Assembly: GCF_000006565.2 (NCBI RefSeq)
Contig: NC_031474.1
Span: 806,001-870,000, forward strand
DNA: 64,000 bases
Direction: 5' to 3'
Source: Toxoplasma gondii ME49
Lineage: Eukaryota; Apicomplexa; Conoidasida; Eucoccidiorida; Sarcocystidae
Shown: one piece after another, positions 36,210-50,100 of the stretch
Numbering within the stretch: the first letter of the stretch is position 1
How the letters are laid out: every line of letters starts with the position of its first letter
Made by a program: the position numbers and the translations under genes
The notes under the pieces: generated by a model
The model's database searches: none
Told to the model about the DNA's origin: nothing
The model's input: only the letters and a program-made list of their open reading frames with translations

Positions 36210-39200
36210 ATGGAGACTGATGCAAATGAGGAAAAGGCGGGTGCCTCGTCTGGCGCCCTTTCCCTGCCTGCTCACCACTCTAACACGCCCGAAAAAAAGA
36301 GGCTTCTGGAGCGAAAGTCGTCTGCTTCTGTCAATCGGATGTTCGGGAGAACGACGTCATCAGAGGCTAAAGCCCCGAACGAAAGACGGGACGGGACTTC
36401 TGCAGAGCAGCTGACAGCAATTCAAAACAGACTGGCAAAACGTTTCCAACGCCGAGACGAGTATTCGCCTGAAAGGCGACGGGTAGATGAGGCAAACGGA
36501 ACACACCTCATACATACGCCTAATGACGGAATGCTGCGTAGTTCTGATCTCCCAAAAAGAAGACGATCCAGTAGTCGCCTCTTGTCGAGACTCGTGTCGC
36601 AGCAGAAAAAGGTGTGTTTTCATTGGAACAGACAGGCGAGAAAACGAGACTTAGCATCTTTGCAGAGAAGAAGAGCTAACCCCAGTGTGTGCCATTCTCT
36701 CTCTCTGATCTCGCTTTTGTACATTTCAAACGGCGTAGCGATACAAAAGCGGGTGGAACTACGGTTACATGTCCGCATACATCGTCGTAGATTTACATTT
36801 TGACGCTCCTGAATGAATGTTTGTATGAATATATACATACACACATACATAGATACATACACAATTGCCTTCAAGACACGCAGATGTCGCGTTCGTTCTC
36901 GATGTATAGGATGCACAAAGTTGCGCAACCGCAGAGAGCGAGAAGCGCTTCCGTATCCAACAATGCTTTCCGGACTTACGAGACAATCCGAATCGGATTT
37001 TGGACATTAGTGATATGGAGCCCCGTGTAAGAAACTCGTCACTAGCTCCTGGGGAACTACTCTTTGAGCCAGATCCTCAAGTCGTCTTCTTCGTCGATTT
37101 CGAGCTGTTCAAAACTTACGAATGCGTCTTGAGACTGCGGTAAGAAAACACAGAAAAGGGGACAAACTCGAACCAGGGTGGTCGATGATGACACATCGGC
37201 TGAAGGAAAATTTTAGTGGGTTATCCTGACTTTAGTCCCAGTATACAACAGTTCCCACAACTCCCAGCACCAGATTTATCAGACACAGTCAAGCAGAGAG
37301 TTCGTTTATGTGTGATTTCTCTGCCGCCATGTATGTTCCCACCTGTATAAATCTATATGTGAAGTGTGTCTTGACATTGGCATGTGTGCGTATGTATCTG
37401 TAGATTTATATGTAGTCTTGACGATTTAGTTATGCACATGGTCGGAAGCTGGTCTGACGGGATGCGGTTGCATGGCACAGGAAGATGTTTGTCCGTATAT
37501 ATGTAATTAGTATGGCGTAGGCGTGTTGCTGTTTGTCGTCTCGCCTCTCACTTTTAATTTTTTGTAGAGGTAAAACGGACCCGCCAATCGTTTTGGGGTT
37601 TCGACTCTCCAAATTGCCTCGTGCCTTTGTTTGTTCGTTTGTGACAGGAATCGAGACTCGTTTGCCCGACGAGTTCAAGTTTTGCAGCCAGACACACGCG
37701 CGTTTGTAATTCTTCCAGGCAAAGGTGGAATTGGTCCGGCCTCTCCGAAGGTGATTCTCTCTTCTAAGAAAGCAGGGACCATAGAGTTGCAGTTTCATTC
37801 AAAGTTTAAGCCTCTGTGCTGGATTATCTGTAGACACATATAAAGGGTTTGGGATGCGAGACACGTACATATGCTTATTGTAAGTGGTGCACCGTTCCGA
37901 CAAAAGTGTAACGTGCAACTGAATGCGTGAGGAGGTGATTCAGGTACCCATACGCAGATGCCTTTCTGGATCGGTTTCCGTGTCGGATGTCTATTTCAGG
38001 TTGCACCAGGCATGACTACATGCTTCACAGTGAGGACGGCACAAAAGAAGGGATTTTTCTTGTCGTTTTTCTTCCCAACATGGCACAGCCTCCGACAGAC
38101 GGAGCGTTTTCACTGATGATGTAGTCGTTGCTGAAACAGCGTTTGTTTCACAGTGGATATTCATGAGCTCCCAGGAAATATGCATACAGAATCGTCTTTC
38201 GCAGTAAGACACAGACACGCCTTAGTATAAGGAAAAGTGAGACATAAGGGAGAAAATGCGTCAAATCGCCTGCTTGCCGTCCCTTAAGCCATGGTATCGC
38301 CACCGGACATCGCTGAATACAACCTGTATATCTAGCAGTACAAACAGCTATGTGAACGGAGAGGCGAATTTATATTGAACAGCCTGTTACTTGCATGCGA
38401 ATCAGACACACCACCGGCACGCCAGATGCCATTTGAAGGCGAGGATGGAGGGAACAATGTTGAATCAACAAGAACTATCGCCCAGACAGCTTTTGAACCC
38501 AAAAGAAACAGGAATTGCTCTTGCAGTTGAAATAGATTCTTGCTAGTCACCGACATGTCGTAAAACGAAGAGCAGTGTTAAGTACGAGTTTGGAAAACTG
38601 TATGAATACAGAGGCATGCACACACTTCCGCGCGTGTAAAGGTTACCGGCATTAATCAAACGAGAACGCATATGTGAATTCGTGCACACTCGAAGATAAA
38701 GCTGATGTGGGCACAGACAGAAAAATGTAATGTGCCTTGCTTGGCGTAATGCCTCGTCGTGCATGCAGGTTCAGTTCACCCCAGATGCTCGTGAAGATTA
38801 TATTTCCGAGCTCGTTGTCGTTACAGAAGTAGGAGACGAAGGATGACAATGCATCACTTTACCACTTGTGACATTACCTATGCCACGCGAAACTGCATAT
38901 AGGAATGAAGAAATATTGGTGCCCAGGATGATCTGACAGATGCAGCCTCATCTATTTGAGAATTAACACCGTCATGGAGGCCTGTAGACAGCGTCGCGAG
39001 AAACAGGTGCAAACGCAGTGTTCCACGATTTATCATTTGCTCCACTGTCTTTTTTTTGGTAATATATGATCCACTTTTTCGACAAGGCCACGCTGCTCAG
39101 TGTCCCGACACCTTCACTTTCTCTGTCTGCTTCTTCACATTTTCTTCTCCTTGAATCCTTCTCTTTCCTCTCTGAGCTCCTGCTCAGTGGAGCCGTCCGA

Positions 39201-41837
39201 CGTTTGTCAAATACCTCGTTTTGCCCAGTGTTGTTTTCCACATGCGCCGCCTTAAGGGCAAAGGGGCAAACGTATGACCGGACAGTTTTTCTGGGTTCAC
39301 CTCTCTTCGTGCTTGGAGATGTTTTGTGTACATGTGCCAGCACCATGAGGGTATGCCAAGGTCCCGCTGAGAATATTTCATACGTAAGAGGAAAGATAGT
39401 TAACCGTCATGTACCTTGCTATTTTCCTCGTACAGTTCTCTGGAAATTCCCTTGTGTGCCTTTCCTCCAGCGAGAGAAGTTTATTGTGCCTCTTCGCGCA
39501 ATCTGCGGCATCGGATTCTTAGACTTACCACCGAGTGTCGCTTTCAACCCAACTCCGGTGAAAGTGAAGGGAGAAAAAACAATCCTACTTCGAAACACCG
39601 GGACCAAGGCCATGGTGTTCACAATCCACACAACACCCCCCTTTTCAGCGGTTTCGACTCGCTGCTTCCTAGATGTCGGCGATTCTACACAGGTCGGGAA
39701 AGGCGGTTTTGGTCAGTTTCCGGGCCAATGTCGCATGTAGAAAAACGGGCTGCACACACTTTACTTCGGGTCAATGTCAGCGGAACACAAGCTTCACTCT
39801 GCATAGTTTCACGGACAGCTCCGTGCACGTGTCGTTCTGATAGTGACGATGCCGGAACGCACGCGCTTGCCCATTGAGCATACACGACCACCGCCTACGG
39901 ATGCATTTGGTGGCTTCCACACCAGCCAGAAAACTCTGAAAGAAATAAGCAGTTATACGTTTCTGTACGGAACATCCCAACTCGCCTCTACCTTTATTTG
40001 TATTCCGTCAGACGCAAGCATCATTTTGTGTAGGCACATTCTCGCAACGAGTTTCCAACGAGCGGGCGTGGTCTTGTCGCTCGAGTTGGTTTGGTGTTTC
40101 CTGTGAATTCCTCGGCGGACCCAAACCCCTCGCTCAGAATCCGGGAACAGTTGAGAGCGCCGAAGCCTGTCTGTCTCACCTTCCCCAGGTGACATTCTCC
40201 TTCGAGCCTGCCCGAGTCAGCACTTACTCTTCCGTTGCGCTGTTGCGCACGACCGAGGTACGTATACCATTATGCCGACCCATGGATGTAGACTTGCAGA
40301 CAAGTGGAGGTTTGTCTGTCTGTGCAAGCAATCCTGCGTTTGCTGCGGTGCAAACCGTCCTAGTGCTGCCCCTTGGTCTCGACCCCGACTAACCCTATGC
40401 GGTTTATCCTTTCACAGGAACCTTTTGAGTTTTTGAGGCATGAGATTCTTCTAACTATGTTACTTAAACCGACTTTCTCACTTCTCCTTTACTCACAAAA
40501 TTTCATACCTTTGCTTCACTTTAATGTAAGCGACCGTTTATTTTATCAAAAACACAGGTATCCGCAAAGTGTACTTGTGGAGTACGGATACTGAAATGGG
40601 AGCACAGTTCCCTGTGTTTATCCAGTCCAGTGCTCGGCCTGGTCTTGGGCATTGAGACTAACTGCCAATTTAACCCTGTTTAAGTTATCTTAGGTAAATA
40701 ATGGTAGGTTTGATATTCTGTATCAACCGATCTAAACTCATCGGGTGTTCATCTAACCGATTTGGTGTACTCGTTGTTGCTTTGCGCTCTGTATCCGCCC
40801 TTCCCTTGAACAGCTTTTTCTGTTTTGTGTCACAGGGTCTGGAGTTCTCCACAGACCTCATAGGCAAGGGGGTAAATGCAGACGTGAAGCTGTCTGCTGC
40901 GTTTCTGAAAATGGAAAACACCTCCGTCGCTTTGATTCACGAGAAGACTGTGCATCTCCACAACAACTCCGACCACCACCTCGATTTCTGCTGGAGCCTT
41001 CTGACCGACGATTCCAGGACCGAATTCGACCAGACATCGGACGCCGTGACACCCAGGAAAAACGGATCCTGTGAAGACGAAACTCTTCTGGTACCGACAA
41101 GCACCCAACCCGGAGACTGGCAAGAAGACCCCGTTTTCCAAATTTTCCCTTCAGAGGGACGAGTATGGGCCAACACGTCGCTCGTGTTCAAAGTCGTTTT
41201 TCGGCCTGCCCTCGCCCTGCGCTACAGGCGAATTGCCACATGCGCCATTGCGGGAAGGTGCGTCTGGTAAAACGCGCGAACAGAACAAGAGAAACGACTC
41301 GTGAAGATGGAAGGGATTCGGGACAATGCCAGTCTTAGGGAACAGATATGTTGAAGAGTAACGCGTGAATACGAAATAGACACAATACAACCCATTCTGA
41401 AATTGATCACAGAACCAAATTGACGGATCAAGGGAATACGGCTGAAGCGGACGTAGACAGAAAGAGAAAAGGTGAGAAACAGGAAGAAGCGAGGGAAAGC
41501 AAACCAAACGTGTGTGGAAAACCTACGCGAGGGCGACGAATTCATTTATAGATGATGGACAGTTCTTGGTTACCACGGAAGGATGCCGCGGAAGACGCGT
41601 TGCCTTTTTTCTGTGACGACCTAGTGCTTATTCATCCACAATGTGCTCGTTCTTCTGCAGTTGTGTCTGCTTCTTTGACCGTTTTCGCGCGCTTTTCGTG
41701 ACAGAGAAGCACCTCTTTCGCTTGAACTAGAAGGTACTGGCACAGGACCGAAGGCGCAGTTCCTCGAAACCGACGTCGATTTGGGTCCGATTGTAGTCCA
41801 TACTGAAACAACAATGGAAAACGAATTGATGAACCAA
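36210..41837 (+). CDS. HYDIN: HYDIN exons 1-9: N-terminal segment
   Basis: Exons: 36210-36611, 36910-37139, 37648-37750, 38000-38029, 38769-38828, 39471-39692, 40189-40257, 40836-41257, 41705-41837. Exon 1 encodes a charged Arg/Lys-rich head. Exon 2 starts after TATAG and reads through LDISDMEP and LLFEPDPQVVFFVDF, matching the first conserved HYDIN block. Exons 3-7 build the first ASH-type unit: NRDSFARRVQVL, VAPGMTTCFT, VQFTPDAREDY, REKFIVPLRAICG, LLRNTGTKAMVF, VTFSFEPARV. Exon 4 is only 30 nt but is needed for frame-independent continuity of this unit. Exon 8 holds KTVHLHNNSDHHLDFCW and a long polar insert. Exon 9 holds LELEGTGTGPKAQF. The exon 2 start is supported by frame and conservation, since an ATG-led alternative frame there stops at 37028. 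Confidence 0.82.
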
Positions 41838-44800
41838 GTAAGCGACCTCTCGAATGAGGCTTGGCAAAAGAAAGAACTTCCCGTCCTCACAAGTCGGCAA
41901 ACAGCCCTGACACTCCCTCTTGCATCGGAAGACAGAGAAAATAGTCTTTCAAAGCCAACCGCGGACTCACCAGACAGCTTCCGGTATGGCACACGCAGAC
42001 AAAGTCACGCAAAAGACCTGTCTCCGCTCTTCGTGCAACAGCCCAGAGAGGCGGAAAAGCAGGGAGAACATCAGAAAGGAAAGCATGGACACACAAGTCG
42101 AGACACATTCTGGCGTCTACGTGATATATCTCTGCGAAGCAGCAGACACGGACGCCGTGGGTTGTTCGACGTTGGAAAGACAACTAATAGTGCTGGATTT
42201 CAATATCGTACGATGTCAAGGTTATTCCACATAAGATATGTTCTCGGCGTAATGTATGAAGTACTTTTTTCTCTAGTACGAGTTGGACCACCTGTTTAGT
42301 TATTGAAGGTCTTTGTTTACCGGATCCAGGTTCTATTGTTCTCTTCATGATCGTCGTGTTAAATGCATTGAGAATAGTGGTATCCAGCTTATAAATGAAG
42401 AGCCACCTTTTGTATACAAGCCGTGAAACACACTTCCTTTCTTGCCGTTAGTATGATCTCAATGAACTAGAAGCCATGTGATCTATATAGTATAACGGGG
42501 CATCAGACCTACCCTTCGGTATATCAATACGTATTCGATTGAGAAACACCAGCAGGTTTTCTTCTTTGTTGTCACTTCAAAGAGCGGCCCCTTGCCAGTG
42601 TGTGTTCCCTCTTTTCCAATACTCTGCTTGGTTTCTTGGTTACTTGTAGTGGATAGTACGCTTTCGATGTAACACTGATTCGAAACGTTGCTGCTCTCTT
42701 TATAGATGAGAGACGCACATGGTTGTCCTCGTTCTGGCCTCTGACTGTGTCAGAGTCTGGCCTTTTCGTTAGCTTTTTTCGTCGTGTTCCTCTTCTCGTT
42801 TTGTCCCTGGTTGCCTGCAAACAGGGCGACATAGGCGCAACGTTTTCTCTTCGGAAATCGACGTCTCTAGCCCAGAGCATGTTCTCATTTACCCCAGAAG
42901 GAGGCCACCTGGCTGTGGGGGAGACAGTCAAAATCAAAACTCGTTTCCATGCGCGAGCTCTCGGCACCTTTGAGGAAACATTCCACTGGTGGATCAACGA
43001 CCTTCCACAACCTTTACAAACAACGTTTAGGGTGAGAGAATGCAAGGAAAAGGGGAAGGAAACCTGGTGCACAAAGCCCAGCGGAAGTGGCACAAGGACA
43101 GCCGTCACTGTGACGTCAAGGAATTGCATGCGTTTGGGTGCCCGGGCGAGTCCGAAGCCTCACGAAAGCCAAAGGTGTGTCTGCCTGTCGATTGAGATAT
43201 CTGTGAACATTACTGGACGCATGGAGATTACCCAGCCTTTCTCTCTCGTGCATGCGTACACGTTTTAGAGACACGTTCGTTTGGAAGGTATGTTCACATG
43301 CGCGTTAAGCAGGTTTGAAGCATTGTCTCGTCTCTGTTGACACGAATGTAAATACCATACAGATCTGTATATCTGTAGGAGTCTCAGACCACTGACACCT
43401 CCTGTGAGTTGCAGTTAGTTTCGCTTCTCAGATTTCTTCCTTGCGGGTTTGGTTGTCTCCTTTAGGGAGAAGTCTTGCCTCCAGTCCTGAAGCTCGACCC
43501 ATCTTCGATTGACTTTGGGAGGCTCGCTCTTGGCTTTTCTGAGACTCGCCGCGTGACTCTAAAAAATGCATCATCTGCCCCTCAGCCGTTCCGGCTTCGC
43601 CTAGAAGCTGCACAACAGGAATCTGAGACAGGAACACAGGAGAACGAAGTCGAGAAGACTGAAGCCAAACAGGAATTCGGTATTCATCCAGTGGAAGGAA
43701 TCCTGGAAGCGAGAGGGACGCAAGAGGTGGCTCTGGTGCTCACCCCAGCCAAGGCGCAGGCGTACAACACTCACTTGATTGTCGACTTAGGCTCGTTGGC
43801 CCCGCAGTTGCTTTCCGTGCCTGTGAAGGCGACGTGTGAGCTGCCGACACTGACGTTCGAGTCCGACGACATTCTCCACTTCGGCGACGTTTTTGTGGGA
43901 CATGCTTACTCTCAAAAAATCTTCATTCGCAATCCTTCAGCCCTACCAGCGAGGTACGAAGTCTCTGTTCAGGTGAGTCTTTTTCCTCGATTAGACAGGG
44001 GAAATGCCCAGATGAACGTGCTGAAAAGCAAACGATAGTCGTTGATCTGGACAATCGCCTGTGAACGAGGATGCCATTTCGTTCTCGGGAAAACATCGTA
44101 AGAGTCCCAGTGTAGACTGGTGCACAGAAGATAGCCCTTCGTACCACGCCAGCATCAATAACAACGGGAAACAGAAACCGGGTTTGTGAAGTGCCACTGA
44201 GGATCCAGAAAAACTATAACGGTTGACACAAGGGAAACTACTGAATGTGCTGTAAGGCCGTGGAGCCCCCTACGATGGACACTCTTTCCCCCTGGCTTGA
44301 ACACATGCATATATGTAAGTGCTTGTATACATAGCGTATAGACAGCGCGAAGAGTCTGTATGTCTATTTACACGTAGTGACTTCCAGGGGCGGCTCCACG
44401 CGTGTACGTGTCTTAGAAAAGATACGTGAAGCGAGGACTCGTGTCGTCGTTGACGCTTTTGTTTTCCTTTCTTTTTGCGGCAATCGACTGTCGCCTTGTC
44501 GGCTTGGCGTTCTTGATCCGCACGGCTGAATTCCGCTTCACACAGGAGATCGAGGCAGGCCAGGTGACTCTCCATGTGGAAGAGGGAGCAGGTGCCATAG
44601 AAGGCCTGGAAAGGCGGAGTGTTTCTGTTCACCTCTGCGCAAAGACGACAGGCTCCGTTGCAGCCTCCTTGAGTTTGTCAGTTGTTGGGGGCAAAGAACC
44701 CACCTCGCTGAGGCTGCGGGCGACATCGTGCGGGCCTCGCGTGCGAGCAGAACCGAAGGAGCTGGACTGGGGAAAAGTAAGTTCAGGAAACGCGTCTGAA

Positions 44801-47072
44801 GACTCGACACATTGCGTGTGCTTCTCATAAGTGACACTCGACGATGGTGTGTGTCTCCAGGTGGAAGAAACTCGCGAGCGACAACCGACGTCTTACGTCA
44901 GACCGTCCTTGAAGGCAACGCGTGCATGTTCACTTCAATATCTATGCATATGCCTATTTGGATGTGTCTATGCATGTGGGCATTTACCTGGAGATAGCTA
45001 TGACGGTCTGTGTGTAGGGCTTGAGGAACTATCACGCACCTGTCTGTTTTCCTCGGACGGCATGTGTAGAGTGTGAGTATCTTCTACCATCTGTCATCCG
45101 CTTTATCATTTCTAACATATACCTACGTATCTCAGCGTTTACGCATGCATACAGGCGAAGAAGTAGCTCTTTTCGAACGTGTCTCTTTTTTTTGCGCTCG
45201 TTCATGGCAAAACGGCTTCCGAACACTGACTGTAGATTAGTGCAGAGACGTTACGACGTCCTCCGTAAGCCGGTGGCACTGAGAACATAGAGAGCATAGC
45301 TAGACCCTGTACTGTGTTTCTCACGTATAGGGAGGCACACGTACACACACCCGTGGATTCGACGTTCTTCTGGATCGCGTCCCCCACAACAGACGGGTGC
45401 ATCTTTGATTTCGTCGCATGCACTCGGCTGAGGTGTCCATACAGTTGGGCCTTTTCGGGACACAACGCGCCCTCGTGGAACATTTCTTGTATGTCGATCT
45501 TGCGCGATTAGTTCCGTTGACGTCATGACTGTGTCCGTTTCTTGTCCACGTGTACCTTCGTACGTTCGTTCTGCATTTGGAGTTTTCGTTCGCGATTATG
45601 TTGTCCTTTGTCTTGTCCGTCCCCAGGTGCCGTGCCTGGAAGAAGCCCCTCGATGTGTAAAGGTGACGAACACTTGCCCAATTCCCGCAGAGGTCACTTG
45701 CGCCCTGAGGGGAAAAGAAGGCTGCTTTCGTCTGAACCGCCACCTCCTCACATTAGCTCCTGGTGCCAGCGAAATACTGGAGGTCACCGCGGCCTTTCAA
45801 GAGCCTGTGCAACAACAGGAGCTCCTTGTTCTCTCTGTTGCCGACGGAGCTGAGATTCCCGTCACGCTTCGGGGCCTGGTACGAAGGTGCATGGAGATAT
45901 ATGTCAAGAAAGATATGAAAAAGAACTTAATCGAGAAAAACAGTAGTTGAATCGGTGCTCATGCGACGCCTAAGCATGAAGACGAAGAGTGACTTTTTTG
46001 TCCCGTGGCAGCCTGGCCTGAGCGGCTTTCGATAAAGCTTTCTGCTGGGCACGGAAGCCTACAGGCAGCCCCATTTGCATGCATGTGTATAGATCGTTCC
46101 AGCTGCGTAAAAGATACTCGTGATTTCGTGCCTTCAGCCTGCGCCTGTTGGGTGTCTGCCACATGCCTCGCCGTTGGTGGCGCTTCTGGAGCCGCTGCTG
46201 CGTGCTCTCAGTGACAGAAAGTTCAAGGCACTCAGGCACCGAAAGTCAACCGAGAGCCGCTTCCCAGCTTTGGCCCATCAATGCAGCCACTGGTTCATGC
46301 ATATATACACATGTATACATACATATACATACATATACATACATATACATACATAAGTATCGTCGTAAGCGTGTGTCTCTAACTAGGCATACAGATGGTC
46401 CTCGTAATGTGTTCATCACTATGTGTCTGCATGCAGGGGCGTCACGATATAGGGATTGACCAGACTTTGTGGATTTCTGTGGGGGCCGAATGGTGACATG
46501 GAGCTAGACTGGGTTCCCCTGTTCCGTAACTTCCGCGGGTGTGTGTGGCATCCCTCTCCCTTCGTTTCCAGGGCACACAGACACCCGTGGTTTTTTCCCG
46601 CGACCTCACTCTCGTTGACTTTGGAATGTTTTACACGGGGCAACTGAAGAGCTTCAAGTTCACGGCGGCAAACCGGGGACGACGAGCTCGAAAGCTTTCG
46701 TGGGTCGACGCATGCAGAGCAGAGAAGCAACTTCATCTGACGGAAAACGCCTTTACAGTGGTGCCGGAGACTGTCGTGCTGGAGCCAAACGCCTCGGCGG
46801 CTGTAGGCTCGAACAGGAAAGCTAAAAAACAAAGGATAACTGCCGCCATCAGAGGAGTGTTGGTCTCACGTGAAAGGCATGCAATAGAGAAGTAATGCAC
46901 ACGATAAGGGTCTCGAGAAAGGCAAAACAAAATATCGTCGATAGTGACTCGTTTCAGCAATTGGATGCTTCCAGGGGAATGAACATGCCCTGCCTGTTCC
47001 ACACACCGTGTCCGCATACAACTACAGGCATACATATACGCCACTGCGTGCTCTTACTAATATATATTGATG

Positions 47073-47111
<39 letters not shown>

Positions 47112-50100
47112 CCGTATCTGTATGCCTATGGGCATATAAGAGGTGATTCCGTTCATTTTTGTGCAGAAGCCAGACAACTGCAATTCATTATGCGAGCTCT
47201 GTTTTTATGAATCCGGCAACTCAGGATTTCTTGCAGGTAGAACCCCTTTCATGCGTGTGTGTTTGTGAGTACACACCCTATATATGGGGCGACGTCAGAG
47301 AATGCCAGTCGTATGTGCATTGTTTGGTGGTTTCTGTTTGCTTCAGTTCGAGTATAAGGCGCTGAGTCAGGCTCCAGGCCATCTCGTGCATGCATTTGTG
47401 TGTACGGAGCTCTCGGGCATCGGAGCCAAGTCGGTTCCAATTCTGAAAAGCACAGCGAAAGCAGATGTTTATCTGCCGTCTCTCTCCTTCTCATCCAACA
47501 CCGTTTCCTTCCGGTGAGCTCTGTCGAAAAGTCGACAGATAAGGAAAAAGGCGATGCGCGGGAAAGATCAGAATGCACAAGAGCGTGCACATGCCGAAGC
47601 CTGTGAAACCACCACCGCTAGGGCGCGATCAGTTGCATACACACGCCGAACACAACGGCGATCTCCTGCCTGTTACAGTACAAACGTTAAAGGAAGAACT
47701 CGTTAGCTTGAACTGAAGAGAATGGCAGACCAGAAGAGACGCTACAGAGGCATGGAAGGCAAGGGATGCATCAGGGGAAAGCAGCAAGGCGTGTGAGAAG
47801 CGTCGACAGAGAGCTACGCTGGCGTCTAGGTCCATATGCTGTGTCGCACTCGTCGTTTCCTTCCTCTGATAGGCAAGCGAATCTCACATCCCGACTCGAC
47901 TGCTGTGACACTTGCTCCAGATATATTTGGAGGGAAGGCGACTCGGGAGACCACCTGACCCAGGACATTCTGTGCACAAATGAAACGCCACTGCCGGCTA
48001 TATGCTCGTTCAAAGCAGCTCCACCCTTCTCCGTTTCGCCGAGCAAACTGAACATGAAGGAGAAAGGCACAGGCACTCTGACAGTAACTTTCGACCCCGC
48101 TTTCAACGGAAGAGTCTGCTCAAAAATAAAGTAACGAAGAAGGCGAAAAGTGGACAGGGCATTTGCCTTCGAAACATCATGCTACTCACAAATACAGACA
48201 CCCCGTCAGCCACGTACACCCTCTAGTAACTAAGCATGTATGTATGTATGTATGCATGTATGTGCGTATGCATGCTTGGATGTTTAAATGTGTCTGAATT
48301 TGTATAGATGCAGAGATGCATGCACATATGCCTTTCTTTCTTTCTCTCTTTCTCTACATATAGCGCGAAAATATGTGTTCAGGGCCTTGGCCTCCACCCA
48401 AAATAAGTATATCTTTCTGCTCTATGCACGAGGCTGGATCCAACATAGAGTCATGCGCGGCTGCAGCAGTCTAGGAGTAGGGCCAACTGGGAAGTCGGAG
48501 ATCAGTTTCTGAAAAGACTCACATTCCTCACTGTATGCTGGTGGATACACGATTGTGTGCCAGGCGTTTGTGCTCGCATGTCCAAGTAATTCTACCGCCA
48601 ACGGAGGAAACAGCGCAACGACCGTGCAGCAGAATACGTGATTTACCTCTGAAAACATTCATGTATCCATGTGAGCTCTTTTGGCGTCGGTCGCGAAAGG
48701 TGGTGAGCGTCTTTGTGAGTATTTGCATTCGCGCAGCATGGGGAATGCATGCTGTGAACTGTATTTTTTGACACGGTTATGTGGACGGGCGTTTGGCAAA
48801 TGCCATCGAGTAAACTTCCCTTCTTGCCTCCTTCCTACCTTCCGTCTTCTCCGGTGTGCTAGAGAGAAGCTGGAAGCGACATACGATGGTCATGCAAAGA
48901 CAGAAAGTGTAGAGCTGCGAGCAGAAGTTGTCTATCCTGCGGTGGAAATCGACACGAAGGAAGTGGACTTCGGTTGCATTTTCAACGAGACAAGTCGACG
49001 CCTCGCCATCACTCTGAGAAACCCAACAGAATTGCCAGTTGTCTATCACTGGTACCTGACCCCTCACTACGACTTCCGCTATGTGTCCGGTACGACGCGG
49101 TGGAAGGAGAGGAACAGCGGCAGAGGCTCAGGCGACGGAAAGCGCCTAACCTGCTGAGACAAACACAGGCGGCGAGAATAAGTGGTGGAAGTGCAGCGTC
49201 TCGGAATCCAGAATCAGTTTTTACTGAGAGACTAGCCAAGCATGGCTCGAAATGAGGAGCACAAAGACACGCAGAGGAAGGGAGAAAAGGACAACGCGCC
49301 GGCACTCGGCGGGGGGTGTGAGAGGTCACGAAGACGTCGCGAAGACTAGGGAAGACTCAAGGAGGAACGAAAGTTGTTTTTCACTTCTCTCGAAGAATCT
49401 TTGAGACAATACAGTCAAGAGGCATCGCCCATCTGACAGCGGTGATGAAACTGCCATCAACGGTCGGATGGTGTTTTGCTGCTTTTCTTTTTTTTTTCGT
49501 TTCGTTTTTTTTCAGGCGACAACGACGTACCCCTCGCGCTCGTGAACACAGCCGCCCCCCCTCCCATCAATAAAGTTTTTGATTTTCTCCCTTTCACGGG
49601 ATCCATCGAACCTGGAGAGTCAGAGACAATCTGCGCCACTTTCTTTGGGGTTCCAGACGTCCGCGTAACCGCCACAGCGCTCTGTGTGATTGAGAACGGT
49701 CCCGAGTTTTCTCTCAGTCTTAAAGGTTAGGAAAACACACAGACCATCTCATGTGTGGGGAGCATCTCAAGAGTCAAACAAGTAAATGCATACATCGCAA
49801 TCGTGTCTATTTCACATGCATCGTCACCTACCAATCTGTATAAAGGCCCATATTTAAATAGATATATGAGGACATAACTCGAGATGTATACATCTGCGTG
49901 TATCCGCCTCGTGTCTCCCTATACAGGCGTGAGTACTTGAGGCGTTGATTTGCATGTTTCTACCACGCCCTCTATCGTAAATTCAGATCCATGTGCCGCA
50001 TTCCTTTTCGAGTGTTCCAGCCCGTATACCCCTGAGTTTGACGATTGTGGTTCTCCTGTCAATATTGACTGATTTTAAAAATGGTAGGTGGGACGCACAC

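Noticed and set aside
36800..37030. ATG-led frame across HYDIN exon 2
   Set aside because: It stops at 37028 and does not contain the conserved LLFEPDPQVVFF block, which lies in another frame opened by the TATAG acceptor.
39066..39470. Upstream extension of the open frame before HYDIN exon 6
   Set aside because: Hydrophobic, pyrimidine-rich read-through of an intron. The CCTCCAG acceptor at 39470 fits phase and conservation.
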